The notes beneath the pieces are model-generated. The model ran no database searches and was not told where the DNA came from. It saw nothing but the letters and a program-made list of their open reading frames with translations. Shown in pieces: positions 54,687 through 63,733 of a DNA stretch of 64,000 bases (its first letter is position 1; each line of letters starts with the position of its first letter). A program made the position numbers and the translations under genes. The DNA is from an uncultured Verrucomicrobiae bacterium (lineage in GTDB: Bacteria > Verrucomicrobiota > Verrucomicrobiia > Limisphaerales > AAA164-E04), in the NCBI GenBank assembly GCA_951813855.1, contig OX638380.1:4556518-4620517 (forward strand), given 5' to 3'.

Positions 54687-55766
54687 TCAAAGATCCGTTT
54701 GCACCTTTTCGATGTAGGTGGCGTCGAAGCGCAAATCGGCCTCAGCTTGGGAATCGTAGCCTATTTTCGGTTCCCGGTCCACCATGTCATGGTTCATGCA
54801 GAAGGCGACGACTTTTTTCATGATTTCCGGCAACTCGCTCCCGGTGAGCAGTCCTTTGCCCTGTTCCGGGTCGGAGAAAAACTTGGTTTGTTTTACGACG
54901 GTTTTCATGTCTTCCAGTTCCAAACTGGCAAATTTCGCTCCGATGTCGGCCAGCGTTTCGTCCGCGGTAGCCGGATCGGCCATGCTGCGGTTGACGGCGT
55001 AAAAGGCGTCGATCAAGGCGCAAGCGAAATTCTCGCCGCCCGGCTTGTCCAGCGAACTCTGGCTCATGATGACGGCGTCGATGATTTCGTTGGGAATCGA
55101 AGTTGAATCGAAGAGCACTTTGACGTCGGACCGTTTGTCGAGCGTTTGCATCACGAACGGATTCCAGACGACGATCGCCTCGACCGTAGGCTCTTTCAAT
55201 TGCAAGGCGACCGCGGCGTTAGCGGGATCCATGTTGACGAAACGGTGGTCGGATTCCTGTTCCCCCAACAATTCCAGATTGCGAACGAAACAATATTCGG
55301 AAACGGTTTTTTCCAACCCGTGCACTTCCTTGCCGCGCAATTGCGTCACGTTCGTGATCGAATCCACCACGATGCAGGCGTCGGCTCCGTCGCTGGTGGA
55401 GGTCGGCAGGATCATGACCGAAGGAACGCTGAGGGAAGGACTGAGGGCGTCCATGTTGGTCAAGCAGGCGGCGTCCACTTCGCTCGCGCCGTAGAGCATG
55501 ATGCAGGTTTCGTAATCGGCTTCCTGGAGCTCGATGTCGACGTTCCACTTTTTTTCGATCGCGGAAAGTTTGCCTTGGTCCTTGTCGATCAATTCCTGGA
55601 TATGGGCGACGCCGAACACGCTCCAGGAGGGGTATTCGCTCCAGGCGAGCGAAAAGACGGGCGGAGCTTCTTCGGAGGTCTCCTCGGTGCCCGTGCAACC
55701 GCCCAGGGCGAGGACGGCTAACGTGGCGATTAGGGACGGTAAAACGGTCGCTGGGGAAGATTTCAT
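54687..55766 (-). CDS. ABC transporter substrate-binding lipoprotein
   Basis: The 359-residue product has a lipoprotein signal with lipobox LALGGC (Cys24) and then a type II periplasmic binding fold of the NMT1/SsuA kind. Visible parts are SLAWSEYPSW near the mature N-terminus, DAACLTNMDALSPS, VILP-type strand and hinge regions, VEAIVVWNPFVMQ, and a late FFSDPEQG. It should be anchored at the outer face of the inner membrane and feed the adjacent permease. Two other genes of the cluster also encode binding-protein-like domains, so the three probably recognise related ligands or cooperate. Confidence 0.85.
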   Translation of the reverse strand: MKSSPATVLPSLIATLAVLALGGCTGTEETSEEAPPVFSLAWSEYPSWSVFGVAHIQELIDKDQGKLSAIEKKWNVDIELQEADYETCIMLYGASEVDAACLTNMDALSPSLSVPSVMILPTSTSDGADACIVVDSITNVTQLRGKEVHGLEKTVSEYCFVRNLELLGEQESDHRFVNMDPANAAVALQLKEPTVEAIVVWNPFVMQTLDKRSDVKVLFDSTSIPNEIIDAVIMSQSSLDKPGGENFACALIDAFYAVNRSMADPATADETLADIGAKFASLELEDMKTVVKQTKFFSDPEQGKGLLTGSELPEIMKKVVAFCMNHDMVDREPKIGYDSQAEADLRFDATYIEKVQTDL

Positions 55767-55784
55767 GGTCGAGGGTGTTGTCGG

Positions 55785-56603
55785 TTATTCGGGTAGATTG
55801 GTTTCCGTGCTTTTGGTCTTCGGCGCCGGGGTTTCGGGTTCTCCCAGGCCGAGCAGATCGTCGAATTCGGACGTCGCTTCGTTGGCCCGGGCGTATTCCA
55901 GGAATTCGGCTTCCTGAGCCTTGGTGTCCGTCCCCGCCAGTTCGCTGGAAATTCGGGCTTCGGCCTTGACCTCGCGGCGCATTTCCCGCAGCGATTGCAA
56001 CTCTTCGGACGTGCCGTCCTGGGCGATGCTGTTCAGCGTGTCGGCGATGTCCTGTTCGTGCCGGGCGGAGATGACTTCGGCTACCGTATCCTTGGCTTCG
56101 GCCTTGAGTTTCTCGACTTCCCGAAGGAGCGATTGCAACTGAACTTTGTGGTCGCCGATGGTTTTCTTGTAATTGCCGACGTCCGATTCGATCTCTTCGA
56201 CGTGCGCCTGTTTTTCGGACAGGGTGGCCGAGAAATTGTTAAAGGCGTTCAGGCACTTCTTGTAACTCTCGTCGTTATGGATTTCTTCCTTGGATTTGCC
56301 GGCGGATTGCAACCTGACGACCGTTTGCTTGGCCTTGGCCAAGGCACCGGCCTTGAGCCGTTCCAGGTTGGCAATTTCCTCGCTGAGTTGCTTGATCTTC
56401 GCGGTCTTGGATTCCTCTTGGGCGATCAAGCCGGCGACCGCCTGTTTGTATTGCTGGATCCGCGCGATCTTGTCCTTGACGATCTCTTCGTACTTGGCCC
56501 GGATGACGTGAGGGTTGGAGTCCAGGATCCGCCTCGCAGAATCGACTTTTCCCGTCAGGAGGTAGCCTATGGCCTTGATCCATCTGCCGATTGCTCGAAA
56601 CAT
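55785..56603 (-). CDS. PspA/IM30 family membrane-remodelling protein
   Basis: The 272-residue product begins with the amphipathic helix and FRAIGRWIKAIGYLL expected of PspA/IM30 proteins. A long coiled-coil hairpin follows (KDKIARIQQYKQAVAGLIAQ, KIKQLSEEIANLERLKAG, LQSLLREVEKLKAEAKD). These proteins are ESCRT-III relatives that polymerise on the inner membrane, keep it intact under stress and sense lipid packing. A good ribosome site (AAAGGA, 8 bases before the ATG) is visible. It sits 18 bp upstream of the binding lipoprotein gene and follows a membrane coiled-coil gene, so it is part of the cluster rather than a separate psp operon. Confidence 0.84.
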   Translation of the reverse strand: MFRAIGRWIKAIGYLLTGKVDSARRILDSNPHVIRAKYEEIVKDKIARIQQYKQAVAGLIAQEESKTAKIKQLSEEIANLERLKAGALAKAKQTVVRLQSAGKSKEEIHNDESYKKCLNAFNNFSATLSEKQAHVEEIESDVGNYKKTIGDHKVQLQSLLREVEKLKAEAKDTVAEVISARHEQDIADTLNSIAQDGTSEELQSLREMRREVKAEARISSELAGTDTKAQEAEFLEYARANEATSEFDDLLGLGEPETPAPKTKSTETNLPE

Positions 56604-56781
56604 TGATTTAATCCTTTCTTTGTTGGTTCCAAAAAATTGTCACGCGCTGGGCCGCGGCGCCTCGCGTCCGGCGCCGGATTGATTTCGATCGTTCGATGGT
56701 AATCGGACGATCGCTCGGCCCAGACGGTTCCTCACCACCCGGTTCTAACAGAATCATGAAGCTTATTCCAGGTTTGTTCGC

Positions 56782-57567
56782 TTAATTCTGCCGTTCGGGA
56801 GAGGCGGTCATTTCGGAATTCCGCGGCGGGGAACCGATATCGCTCATCAGTCGCTTGACTCGGGCTTCGACTTCCCGGGCCGTCTTCAACTTTTGATCCA
56901 TTTCCTCGCGTTTCCGCTTGAGTTCTTCGATCGAATCGTCGCCGCCCGATTCCAGTTTCTTTAATTCCACCAAGTTGCCGCTCAATTTCCGCACGCTTCG
57001 CTGAATTTCCGCGATGATGCTTTCCCGCTGCTCCAGGATCGGCTTGCGGGCCGCCGGCGAATTCAGCTGGGACGCCGATTCCCAGAGCGCGATGGATTGT
57101 TTGAGTTGGTAGACGCAGTGAGCGAAGAGTTCCGCCAAATCCGAATGAATCTCCACCATGAGCGGCGAAGCGGAGAGGGAGCGGTTGGCGCCGCTTCGCT
57201 TGAAATCTTCCGCCAAGGTCCGGAGGTCGCGCAAGGCTTCTTCGGGACGAGGGTCTTCGTCGGAAGCGATCAAATGCTGTTCCAGCCGGTCCAGTTCCGC
57301 GTCTTTTTCCTTTAATTTCTCGGCCTCCAGATCCTGGATGATGCGTACGGTCTCTTCTTGGCCGCTCAACAACAGGCGAGTCAGAAAAATGCCGCCGGCG
57401 CTGACGATGCCGAACAAGCCGGCGAAGGCCGCCAGCCCGGCCAGCTTCCAGTCGAAGGTCCAAGCGGCCGTCAAGGAGGCGACCCCGAACATAAACGGCG
57501 CCAAAACCCATGGACTGCCCAACTTCTCGATTAGGCGAGTTTTAAGAATCTGACGTTGGTCGATCAT
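56782..57567 (-). CDS. Membrane-anchored coiled-coil protein of the cluster
   Basis: The product is about 261 residues from the ATG at 57567; a GTG at 57576 is also in frame. Two hydrophobic segments near the N-terminus (PWVLAPFMFGVASLTAAW and LAGLAAFAGLFGIVSAGGIF) would form a membrane hairpin. The rest is a soluble helical region with clear coiled coil (LEAEKLKEKDAELDRLEQHL and ESIIAEIQRSVRKL). I do not recognise a family. Position between a substrate-binding/OmpA gene and PspA suggests it links the transporter and PspA at the inner membrane; this is inference. Gaps of 128-178 bp on either side are longer than elsewhere in the cluster. Confidence 0.7.
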   Translation of the reverse strand: MIDQRQILKTRLIEKLGSPWVLAPFMFGVASLTAAWTFDWKLAGLAAFAGLFGIVSAGGIFLTRLLLSGQEETVRIIQDLEAEKLKEKDAELDRLEQHLIASDEDPRPEEALRDLRTLAEDFKRSGANRSLSASPLMVEIHSDLAELFAHCVYQLKQSIALWESASQLNSPAARKPILEQRESIIAEIQRSVRKLSGNLVELKKLESGGDDSIEELKRKREEMDQKLKTAREVEARVKRLMSDIGSPPRNSEMTASPERQN

Positions 57568-57704
57568 CGGGGCCACGCAGATAAAACGATGCGGCGAATC
57601 CTAGCCGATCGCCCGAACGAATACAGGTTATTTTTTTGCGGCGGCGAGGATCGATCCTCGGCGGCCGTTGGGGGAGAGTCCGTTCAACGATTCCGGGCGG
57701 AACG

Positions 57705-59291
57705 TCAATAAGGCAACTGGCCGACGACGAAACGAACCGATTGGGCGGTAACGTCCCGATCTCCCGAAGGCGCGGCCTCGGTGCGGATGCGTTCCTGGCC
57801 GATCCCATCCTGGGCCAGTTGTTGCGCGACCGCCGCCGCCCGCGCCTCGGCCAGCCGCTGGTTGGCCTCGGCGTCGCCTTCGGCCCGGGTCTGGCCGATG
57901 ATGCGCAGATAGAATTCCGGGAAATTGCTGAGTTTGCGGGCCGCTTTGCTCAAATCGCGTTTGCTGATTAAACTGATGCGGTCGGAACCCCGGACGAAGG
58001 TGATCGGTTTGATTTTCAATTCGCCCACCGGCCGCAATCGCGCCCATTGAGTTTCGTTGAGGGCGGCAACCTTGACGGTCGATCGGACGGTCTCGGCCGG
58101 GCCCGGAGCCAAACTCCCTTCCGTGTCGGCGACGATGTTGAGGCTGCGGGAAGGGTGGAAGTCGCCGGCTTTCAGGTCGGTGAGCGTTTGCTGATAGAAG
58201 AGGGTATGGTATTTACCGTCCAGGGGAGCCTGCTTCAAGGCGTCGGTTTTGACCAGCACGTCGACGATTTCGATCAGGATGTCTTCGATGTATTGGTGCT
58301 CGGCCGTGGCCGCGTTCGGAGTCAGTCCGAAGTGAGCGTAATTTTCCAGGGTGTTTTTCCACTGGATGCCGTCGACGATCTTCCGCGCCTGTTCGTCGCT
58401 GAGTCGTTCGCCGGTCGTCTGCCGAGCGTCCCGCTGAATCAGTTGCCGCATGTCTTCCGGATTTTGGTGCAATTTCCAGCAGGTGCTGAGGTAGGCTTGC
58501 AGCAAGGCGTCCACCTGTTCCGGTTGACGGCGCAAAAACGCGCGCTGGGCCACCAAGACGTCGACGATGTAGCCCTTGATTTTGGAACTGTCGAGCAAGA
58601 CCCGGTAACCATATTGATCGACGGCTCGGGAGACGTAGGGTTCCCAAAGCACATAGGCCCGCTTCGAAGATTCCCGAGCGGCTCTCGCCTCCTCCAGTAC
58701 GGCTGCGGCGTCCTTTTTTTCGATCCCCCAATCGTCCGGCAAAGCGGGGAGGTGGAAATTCGCCAGGATGACGCGCGCCAGGAATTCGCTCGGCGAACCT
58801 TGGGTATACACGATTCGGGCGTCGGCGTCGTTGAGGTCGTTCAAATCTTGCAGCACGTCGGGACGGGCTACGATCGCGTCGCTGCCCTGGGTCTCGTCGA
58901 TGATCAGCACGATGGTGCCGGGAAACTCGCCGGCGCGGGCCCCCGCCGCAATCCAGGAATCAACCGTGAAGACCGCCAGATCGACTTCGCCGTTTTTCAG
59001 CGCTTTCAGGCGCTGGTCGTAATCGGCCCGATCGTCTTGAACGGTTAGGCGGATGCCTTGCTTCTGAAGTTGGCTTTTAACGCCGTCCGAACGAAGAATG
59101 GCGTAGCCGGAAAAGGAATCGGCGGCGATCCGGATTTCTGACTGGTAACGGCTGGTCGAGCCGGTGTCCTGTTCCAGTTTTTCCGAAAAGAAGGGGTGAA
59201 CCAGGAATTTATAACCGAGGCCGAAACCGACAAGGATGACGCACCAAAGAACGGCGGCGATCAACCAGCCTTTGGACCGCTTGCCGCTCAT
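57705..59291 (-). CDS. Membrane-anchored substrate-binding domain fused to OmpA-like domain
   Basis: The 528-residue product has an N-terminal membrane anchor (WLIAAVLWCVILVGFGLGY). A binding-protein-like domain of the NMT1 type follows (AADSFSGYAILRSDGV, GEVDLAVFTVDSWIAAG, YVLWEPYVSRAV). A C-terminal OmpA-like peptidoglycan-binding domain ends it (LRIIGQTRAEGDAEANQRLAEARAAAV, then FVVGQLPY). It would be held in the inner membrane and touch peptidoglycan. Its ATG overlaps the VWA gene stop (ATGA), so the two are translationally coupled. It is a paralogue in design of the first gene in the cluster. Confidence 0.82.
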   Translation of the reverse strand: MSGKRSKGWLIAAVLWCVILVGFGLGYKFLVHPFFSEKLEQDTGSTSRYQSEIRIAADSFSGYAILRSDGVKSQLQKQGIRLTVQDDRADYDQRLKALKNGEVDLAVFTVDSWIAAGARAGEFPGTIVLIIDETQGSDAIVARPDVLQDLNDLNDADARIVYTQGSPSEFLARVILANFHLPALPDDWGIEKKDAAAVLEEARAARESSKRAYVLWEPYVSRAVDQYGYRVLLDSSKIKGYIVDVLVAQRAFLRRQPEQVDALLQAYLSTCWKLHQNPEDMRQLIQRDARQTTGERLSDEQARKIVDGIQWKNTLENYAHFGLTPNAATAEHQYIEDILIEIVDVLVKTDALKQAPLDGKYHTLFYQQTLTDLKAGDFHPSRSLNIVADTEGSLAPGPAETVRSTVKVAALNETQWARLRPVGELKIKPITFVRGSDRISLISKRDLSKAARKLSNFPEFYLRIIGQTRAEGDAEANQRLAEARAAAVAQQLAQDGIGQERIRTEAAPSGDRDVTAQSVRFVVGQLPY

Positions 59292-60238
59292 GATCGCTTG
59301 AATTTGAATAACAGCACCAACGCGATTAAAAGGGCGACGATCCCGATCTTCAAGATCGCCGAGAAGTTGGTTCCCTCCGAGACGGTGACCGGCGCCGGCG
59401 TCGGGGCGGAGGACGAACCCGGTGCCGGGGCGGAATTGGCGCCGGGTGCCGCATTCGTGGTTTTAAGCTCGTCAGGATGGCGTTCGCCGATGGGGTGATT
59501 GCCGGAAATCGACAACGCTTCCAACGCCGCTTTGGCGAAGTTTTCCGGCAGGGGAGCGATCGTCTCGAAGGCCTCGTCCATGGCGCCTTCGTCGGTATCG
59601 GTGGATATTTCCGCGAAGGTTTCCCGGATCGCCGTTTCCAATTGCAGCGGATCGTTCGCGCTCCGGTAGGAATGGGCCAGATCGGCCAGGGTGTGGTTTT
59701 GCTTCATGTCGACGCCGATCACGTCCAGCACGATGCCCCGGGCCCAGATATCGCGGGAATACTGTTTGACGAGCTGCGAATTGTCGGCTTCGCCGTCGGT
59801 GACGATCAGCAGCCGGTAAGTGCCGTAACCGTATTGCTTCTCCCGGGCTTTCAGCAGCCGGTCTGCTCCGATTTTCAAGTACTTGCCCAAGGGGGTGGAG
59901 CCGTAGGGGAGCGGCCGGTCGATCGCGGCGGTCAGGCGTTGATCTTCCCGAGGTCCCAACGGATAAGCCCAGGGATCCCGCAAATTCTTGGCGCTGAAAA
60001 CCAGCAGTCCGATGTGGGTCGTTTCGGGCACGGTCTTCATGACGGTTTTCAACGCCGCCTTGGCGGCGGTCATTTTGTCGTCGCGGCTATCCGGCATCTG
60101 CCCTTTCATGGAACCCGAAGCGTCGAGGACGATCACGACGTTGTCGGAGTATTGGGCGCCCGAGTAGGCCGGCGGTTCCTGGGCCAGGAGCCCAACCGGA
60201 GCCAAGGCTAGTAACAAGACAGGTTTGAGTAAATTCAT
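59288..60238 (-). CDS. Membrane-anchored von Willebrand factor A (VWA) domain protein
   Basis: The product is about 316 residues starting from the ATG at 60238, which places a signal peptide (NLLKPVLLLALAPVGLLA) first; an upstream in-frame TTG at 60259 is less likely. The VWA domain has an intact MIDAS site DASGSMKG near residue 40 and later DGEADNS. The C-terminus has a proline/alanine-rich spacer and a single transmembrane helix (ILKIGIVALLIALVLLF) with a basic tail, so the domain faces the periplasm. VWA proteins bind partners through a metal ion. The 4-bp overlap with the next gene and 21-bp gap to the previous one mark a tight operon. Confidence 0.87.
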   Translation of the reverse strand: MNLLKPVLLLALAPVGLLAQEPPAYSGAQYSDNVVIVLDASGSMKGQMPDSRDDKMTAAKAALKTVMKTVPETTHIGLLVFSAKNLRDPWAYPLGPREDQRLTAAIDRPLPYGSTPLGKYLKIGADRLLKAREKQYGYGTYRLLIVTDGEADNSQLVKQYSRDIWARGIVLDVIGVDMKQNHTLADLAHSYRSANDPLQLETAIRETFAEISTDTDEGAMDEAFETIAPLPENFAKAALEALSISGNHPIGERHPDELKTTNAAPGANSAPAPGSSSAPTPAPVTVSEGTNFSAILKIGIVALLIALVLLFKFKRS

Positions 60239-60259
60239 CGCGAGAGGAGGGCAGGGCAA

Positions 60260-62095
60260 TTAAAAGTCGAAATCCGATTCCGTCGTGGCTTCGGCAGGAA
60301 CGCGAATGATGCGGAATTCGACTCGCATGTTTTGGCGGGCTTGATCCATGTTGGCGGGTTTGGCGATGAAGGGTTCGCGGATGCCGACCCCAGTCGGTTG
60401 AATTTGACTCCGGTCCAATTGAATTCCCTTGCCTTCGGCGTATTCCGTGATGGAACCGAGCACGGCTTCGGCCCGTTTGCGGGAGAGATTGAGCGCCGCC
60501 TGCAACGTCTCCCGGGGATTGTGTTCCTGAACGCCGTCGAATTGACCGGCGGTGATCAGCTGGATCAACTTTCCGGTGGATTCCAGTTGCAGCGGTTTGC
60601 CGTTGAAGGAATAGCGGTAGTTGCCCCGGGAACCGCTACGTTGCATCACGCCTTTCTTGAGTCCGGCCCGGACCAGTTCCAGCAAAGTTTTTGTCGGGTC
60701 GGCATGTCCGCGGATGACGACCACGGCGTTGCCGAAACGTTGAGCCGATTCGATGACCCGTTGGAATTCGGCTCCGTATTGCACGGCGCTGAAAACGTTC
60801 TGATTGGGTTCGAAATTGATGGTGAAGGTTAGGATAGTCTTGTCGTCCAGGGCGTCGCCCGAGCCTAACAGCTCGATCTCGGAAATCACGGCTTCGGCCC
60901 GGAACCGTTCTTGGCGTTCGATGTCCGTCTTTTCCAGATAATCGATGAAATCCCGGTTTCGATAATCCCATCCGGGGGGAAAGAGTCCCATGCGTTCCCG
61001 GGCGTAGCCTTGATTGACGGCGAGGTCCAAGGCCGATTGTTGGAAACCTTCGAAACCGCTCAATTGCCCTTTTTGGGTAAAGAAAACGACGTTGCCGGGA
61101 TAGCCGACCAGCGAACAATCGGAGATCAAGCCGTGCGCATCCTCCAAAGTGCCGCCGTAGATGCCTTGCGTCGTCGCAAGCAGAGCTTCGAATTCGGACG
61201 ATCCTTGGCCTTCGAATTGTTTTTTGAGGGCCAGCACGTCTTCGGAGCCCTTGAGGTACCCCGCCACAAACTTGCGAACCAAGGTTTTGTTCGCGTCGTA
61301 GAAATCCTTGCGGCAGACGTAGACGTCGGCGATCGAGCGTGAAAGTTCCGCGGTGGAGACCAATACTTTGGCGCCTTTGACCGTGCCTTCGGCTCCGGTG
61401 CCCCGGCTTTCCAAGCCGCTACAGAGGCTCAGCATGTCGGGAGTGATCACGAAGCAAGCGTCCACGTCGCTCCGGTTGCGGAATATTTCGGCCGGCGAAT
61501 TGGGGGTGCCGGTCAGATCCTCGGCCCATTGGACCTTGATGTCGTCCCAGGCAAGATTGGCGGTTTTGAGGATGTCGTCGAGCATGCCGACGTGAGGCCC
61601 GCCTTGTTGCAGTATCACGGTCTTCCCTTTCAGGTCCGACAGAGTATTGAGATGTTCCCGGGAAACCATATGGTCGCCCGCCGACCAAGTGAGTTGCATG
61701 ATCACGACTCCTTTGGTGCGCGGATCCGATCCGATCACTTCCGAGGCCATTCCCATCATGCGGAACGTGCCGCGCAAGAACGGGCTTTTTCCCGCAAGGT
61801 AGTCACGGACTTGTTCGACGAAATCATCGCCGGGCACCAGGTTCAGGTTCAGTCCCTGGCGAGCGAACAACGAATTCGATTGGGTTTTGAGACCGCCGTT
61901 GGCGTAGAAAGTCACCATGTCGCCGCCCCAAGTGATGAAGGGGGTCTGCAGGGGGCGGCTCGCGTCGACCTCGCCGATCGTTACCGGTCCGACCAAATCG
62001 CTGAAGAGTTGTTGTCCTTGGACCTTCGCGGACATCAAGGCACCGGCCACCGCCAAGGCGAAGCAGGGGAGTTTCATTCGGGAAAGGATTGTCAT
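60260..62095 (-). CDS. Exported substrate-binding domain fused to OmpA-like domain (first gene of the cluster)
   Basis: The 611-residue product has an N-terminal signal peptide (LPCFALAVAGALMSAKVQG). A binding-protein domain of the NMT1/phosphate-binding type follows, with DLKGKTVILQQGGPHVG, VDACFVITPDMLSL and VSTAELSRSIADVYVC. The C-terminal OmpA-like domain contains VVVIRGHADPTKT, then LSRKRAEAVL and NMRVEFRII, the parts that hold diaminopimelate in OmpA domains. It would be a periplasmic receptor tethered to peptidoglycan. It leads the nine-gene leftward run, 21 bp ahead of the VWA gene. The non-coding 500 bp upstream should contain the cluster promoter. Confidence 0.83.
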   Translation of the reverse strand: MTILSRMKLPCFALAVAGALMSAKVQGQQLFSDLVGPVTIGEVDASRPLQTPFITWGGDMVTFYANGGLKTQSNSLFARQGLNLNLVPGDDFVEQVRDYLAGKSPFLRGTFRMMGMASEVIGSDPRTKGVVIMQLTWSAGDHMVSREHLNTLSDLKGKTVILQQGGPHVGMLDDILKTANLAWDDIKVQWAEDLTGTPNSPAEIFRNRSDVDACFVITPDMLSLCSGLESRGTGAEGTVKGAKVLVSTAELSRSIADVYVCRKDFYDANKTLVRKFVAGYLKGSEDVLALKKQFEGQGSSEFEALLATTQGIYGGTLEDAHGLISDCSLVGYPGNVVFFTQKGQLSGFEGFQQSALDLAVNQGYARERMGLFPPGWDYRNRDFIDYLEKTDIERQERFRAEAVISEIELLGSGDALDDKTILTFTINFEPNQNVFSAVQYGAEFQRVIESAQRFGNAVVVIRGHADPTKTLLELVRAGLKKGVMQRSGSRGNYRYSFNGKPLQLESTGKLIQLITAGQFDGVQEHNPRETLQAALNLSRKRAEAVLGSITEYAEGKGIQLDRSQIQPTGVGIREPFIAKPANMDQARQNMRVEFRIIRVPAEATTESDFDF

Positions 62096-62599
62096 GGAGC
62101 GTGGCTCAAAGTTCTAGGGTAAAGCAGATAGACCGGTTTTCGTCTCATCAACTTATTCTGACTTGTCGAGCCTAGGGAAGATCCGGTCGGATTTCAAGTT
62201 CGTTAGGGAAAACTTTCGGTTTTCATTCGGCGAGTCGCGTTTTAGACTGGCCGCCCGGAAGGACCGGGGCCGGTGAACCGGAAGCCGCGGCCAAGGCGGC
62301 GAGGAGCAGGGAGAATTTCCTCGCTTCGGCGGAGCGGCTTTATCGCCTCCCGAATCGGTTCCGCTTTTTCGGCGGGGCGGTAGGCGTCGATAATCGTTCG
62401 TCGTGGAGGCACGCCTCCGGAACGAGACGGCGCCGGCCGTTGGTTCCCTGAGGTTTCCGGATTGCCCGAACCAATTTGGCTCGGCGCTTCGGTCTCGTCA
62501 GGGGAAACGGATCGATCACGGACTGAATTCGGACGGCAGGATGAGCGAAGCGAAGGCAATCGTTTCGGCCGGCGCTGAAGAGGGGGAATAACTAAACTG
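62096..62599. other. Divergent intergenic region
   Basis: No gene is supportable in 504 bp between two divergent units, the nine-gene cluster to the left and the aldo/keto-reductase gene to the right. Open frames exist on the minus strand, but their translations are proline/arginine-rich and match nothing. Promoters for both directions are expected here; none could be named with confidence. Confidence 0.5.
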
Positions 62600-63733
62600 A
62601 TGCAACCGACCCGCACCGCTTACGGAATCTGGAACGGGGGACGATATATGCACTTCGGCCAGATGCTGGACGAAGCTCGAATCGAGGCCTTGATCCGGCA
62701 GGCTTGGCAGGAGGGAGTCCGCACCTTCGTGACGGCCGACGTTTACGACCAGGGCGGAGCCGATCGGATGATCGGAAAGGCGTTGGCCGAATTTCCGCGC
62801 GAGAGCTATTGTTTGGTCGGGGCGGTCGGACACGACTGGTATCAGGGGAAGCGGGAAGGCTCCAAAGGATTTCCCCGGTTTTCGGACGCCCGGTTGCGGC
62901 CGCTGGAACGGTTTTCCGATTATTTGAAATTCGCCGCCGAGAGTTCCTTGCAACGATGCGCCGTCGATCGTTTCGATTTGTTGTTGCTGCATAATCCCGA
63001 TGCCGTCGGCTTCGCGAGCGAGGCCGTCTGGAAGGCGATGCGATCGGTGCGGGAAGAAGGGATGACGGAATCGCTCGGCGTCGCTCCGGGGCCGGCCAAC
63101 GGCTACACGTTGGACTTGATCCTCTGTTTCGAACGGTTCGGCGAATGGATCGATTGGGCGATGATTATCCTGAATCCGTTCGAACCTTGGCCGGGCAAAC
63201 TTGGATTGCCCGCCGCCGAACGATTCGACGTCAAGTTGATAACTCGGGTGGTGGATTACGGCGGCCTGTTTCATGACGACGTACGCCCCGGCCATGTCTT
63301 CGGCGAAAAGGATCACCGTAAGTTTCGTCCCGACGGATGGGTCGAGGCGGGCAACGAAAAACTGGATCGCTTACGGGAGTGCGCCGAGCGGCATCATTTG
63401 ACGATGTTGCAACTGGCCTGCCTGTGGAACCTGTCGCACGCCTCCGTAAAGACCGTCGTGCCGACCTTGATTCAGGAACAGGGAGACCAAGCCAAATCGA
63501 TCGAAGCCAAATTGCAGGAGTTAAGTAGACTTCCCGAACTTGAATTGGACCTGGAAACCGTCGCCATGATCGAATCGATCGGCGATAACCAAGGATGCAT
63601 GATGCTCAAGGGCGGCAATCCTGATTATTCCGGCGAGGCGCAGGCCGATCGCTGGGAGATGAATTCGGACCTCAAGGGAGTCGCGGAGCGTTGGAATATT
63701 CGGCCTCAGGAGGAACTGACTTATCACGGATGA
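62600..63733 (+). CDS. Aldo/keto-reductase-fold protein lacking the usual catalytic Asp and Lys
   Basis: The 377-residue product aligns with aldo/keto reductases: TADVYDQGGADRMIGKAL (the DTA-x-x-Y region), FDLLLLHNPD (the catalytic His), GVAPGPANGYTLDL, and LQLACLWNLSH before the cofactor-binding end. In active members the first motif reads DTA and a Lys follows in a TK pair. Here the Asp is Val (FVTADVY) and the TK position reads GA (LVGAVGHD). Tyr and His remain. From memory this is a conserved PVC subfamily rather than a damaged gene, but I cannot verify that. A reductase reaction of normal type is doubtful. The ATG at 62600 follows an AGGGGG about 12 bases upstream. It is divergent from the nine-gene cluster. 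Confidence 0.82.
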   Translation: MQPTRTAYGIWNGGRYMHFGQMLDEARIEALIRQAWQEGVRTFVTADVYDQGGADRMIGKALAEFPRESYCLVGAVGHDWYQGKREGSKGFPRFSDARLRPLERFSDYLKFAAESSLQRCAVDRFDLLLLHNPDAVGFASEAVWKAMRSVREEGMTESLGVAPGPANGYTLDLILCFERFGEWIDWAMIILNPFEPWPGKLGLPAAERFDVKLITRVVDYGGLFHDDVRPGHVFGEKDHRKFRPDGWVEAGNEKLDRLRECAERHHLTMLQLACLWNLSHASVKTVVPTLIQEQGDQAKSIEAKLQELSRLPELELDLETVAMIESIGDNQGCMMLKGGNPDYSGEAQADRWEMNSDLKGVAERWNIRPQEELTYHG

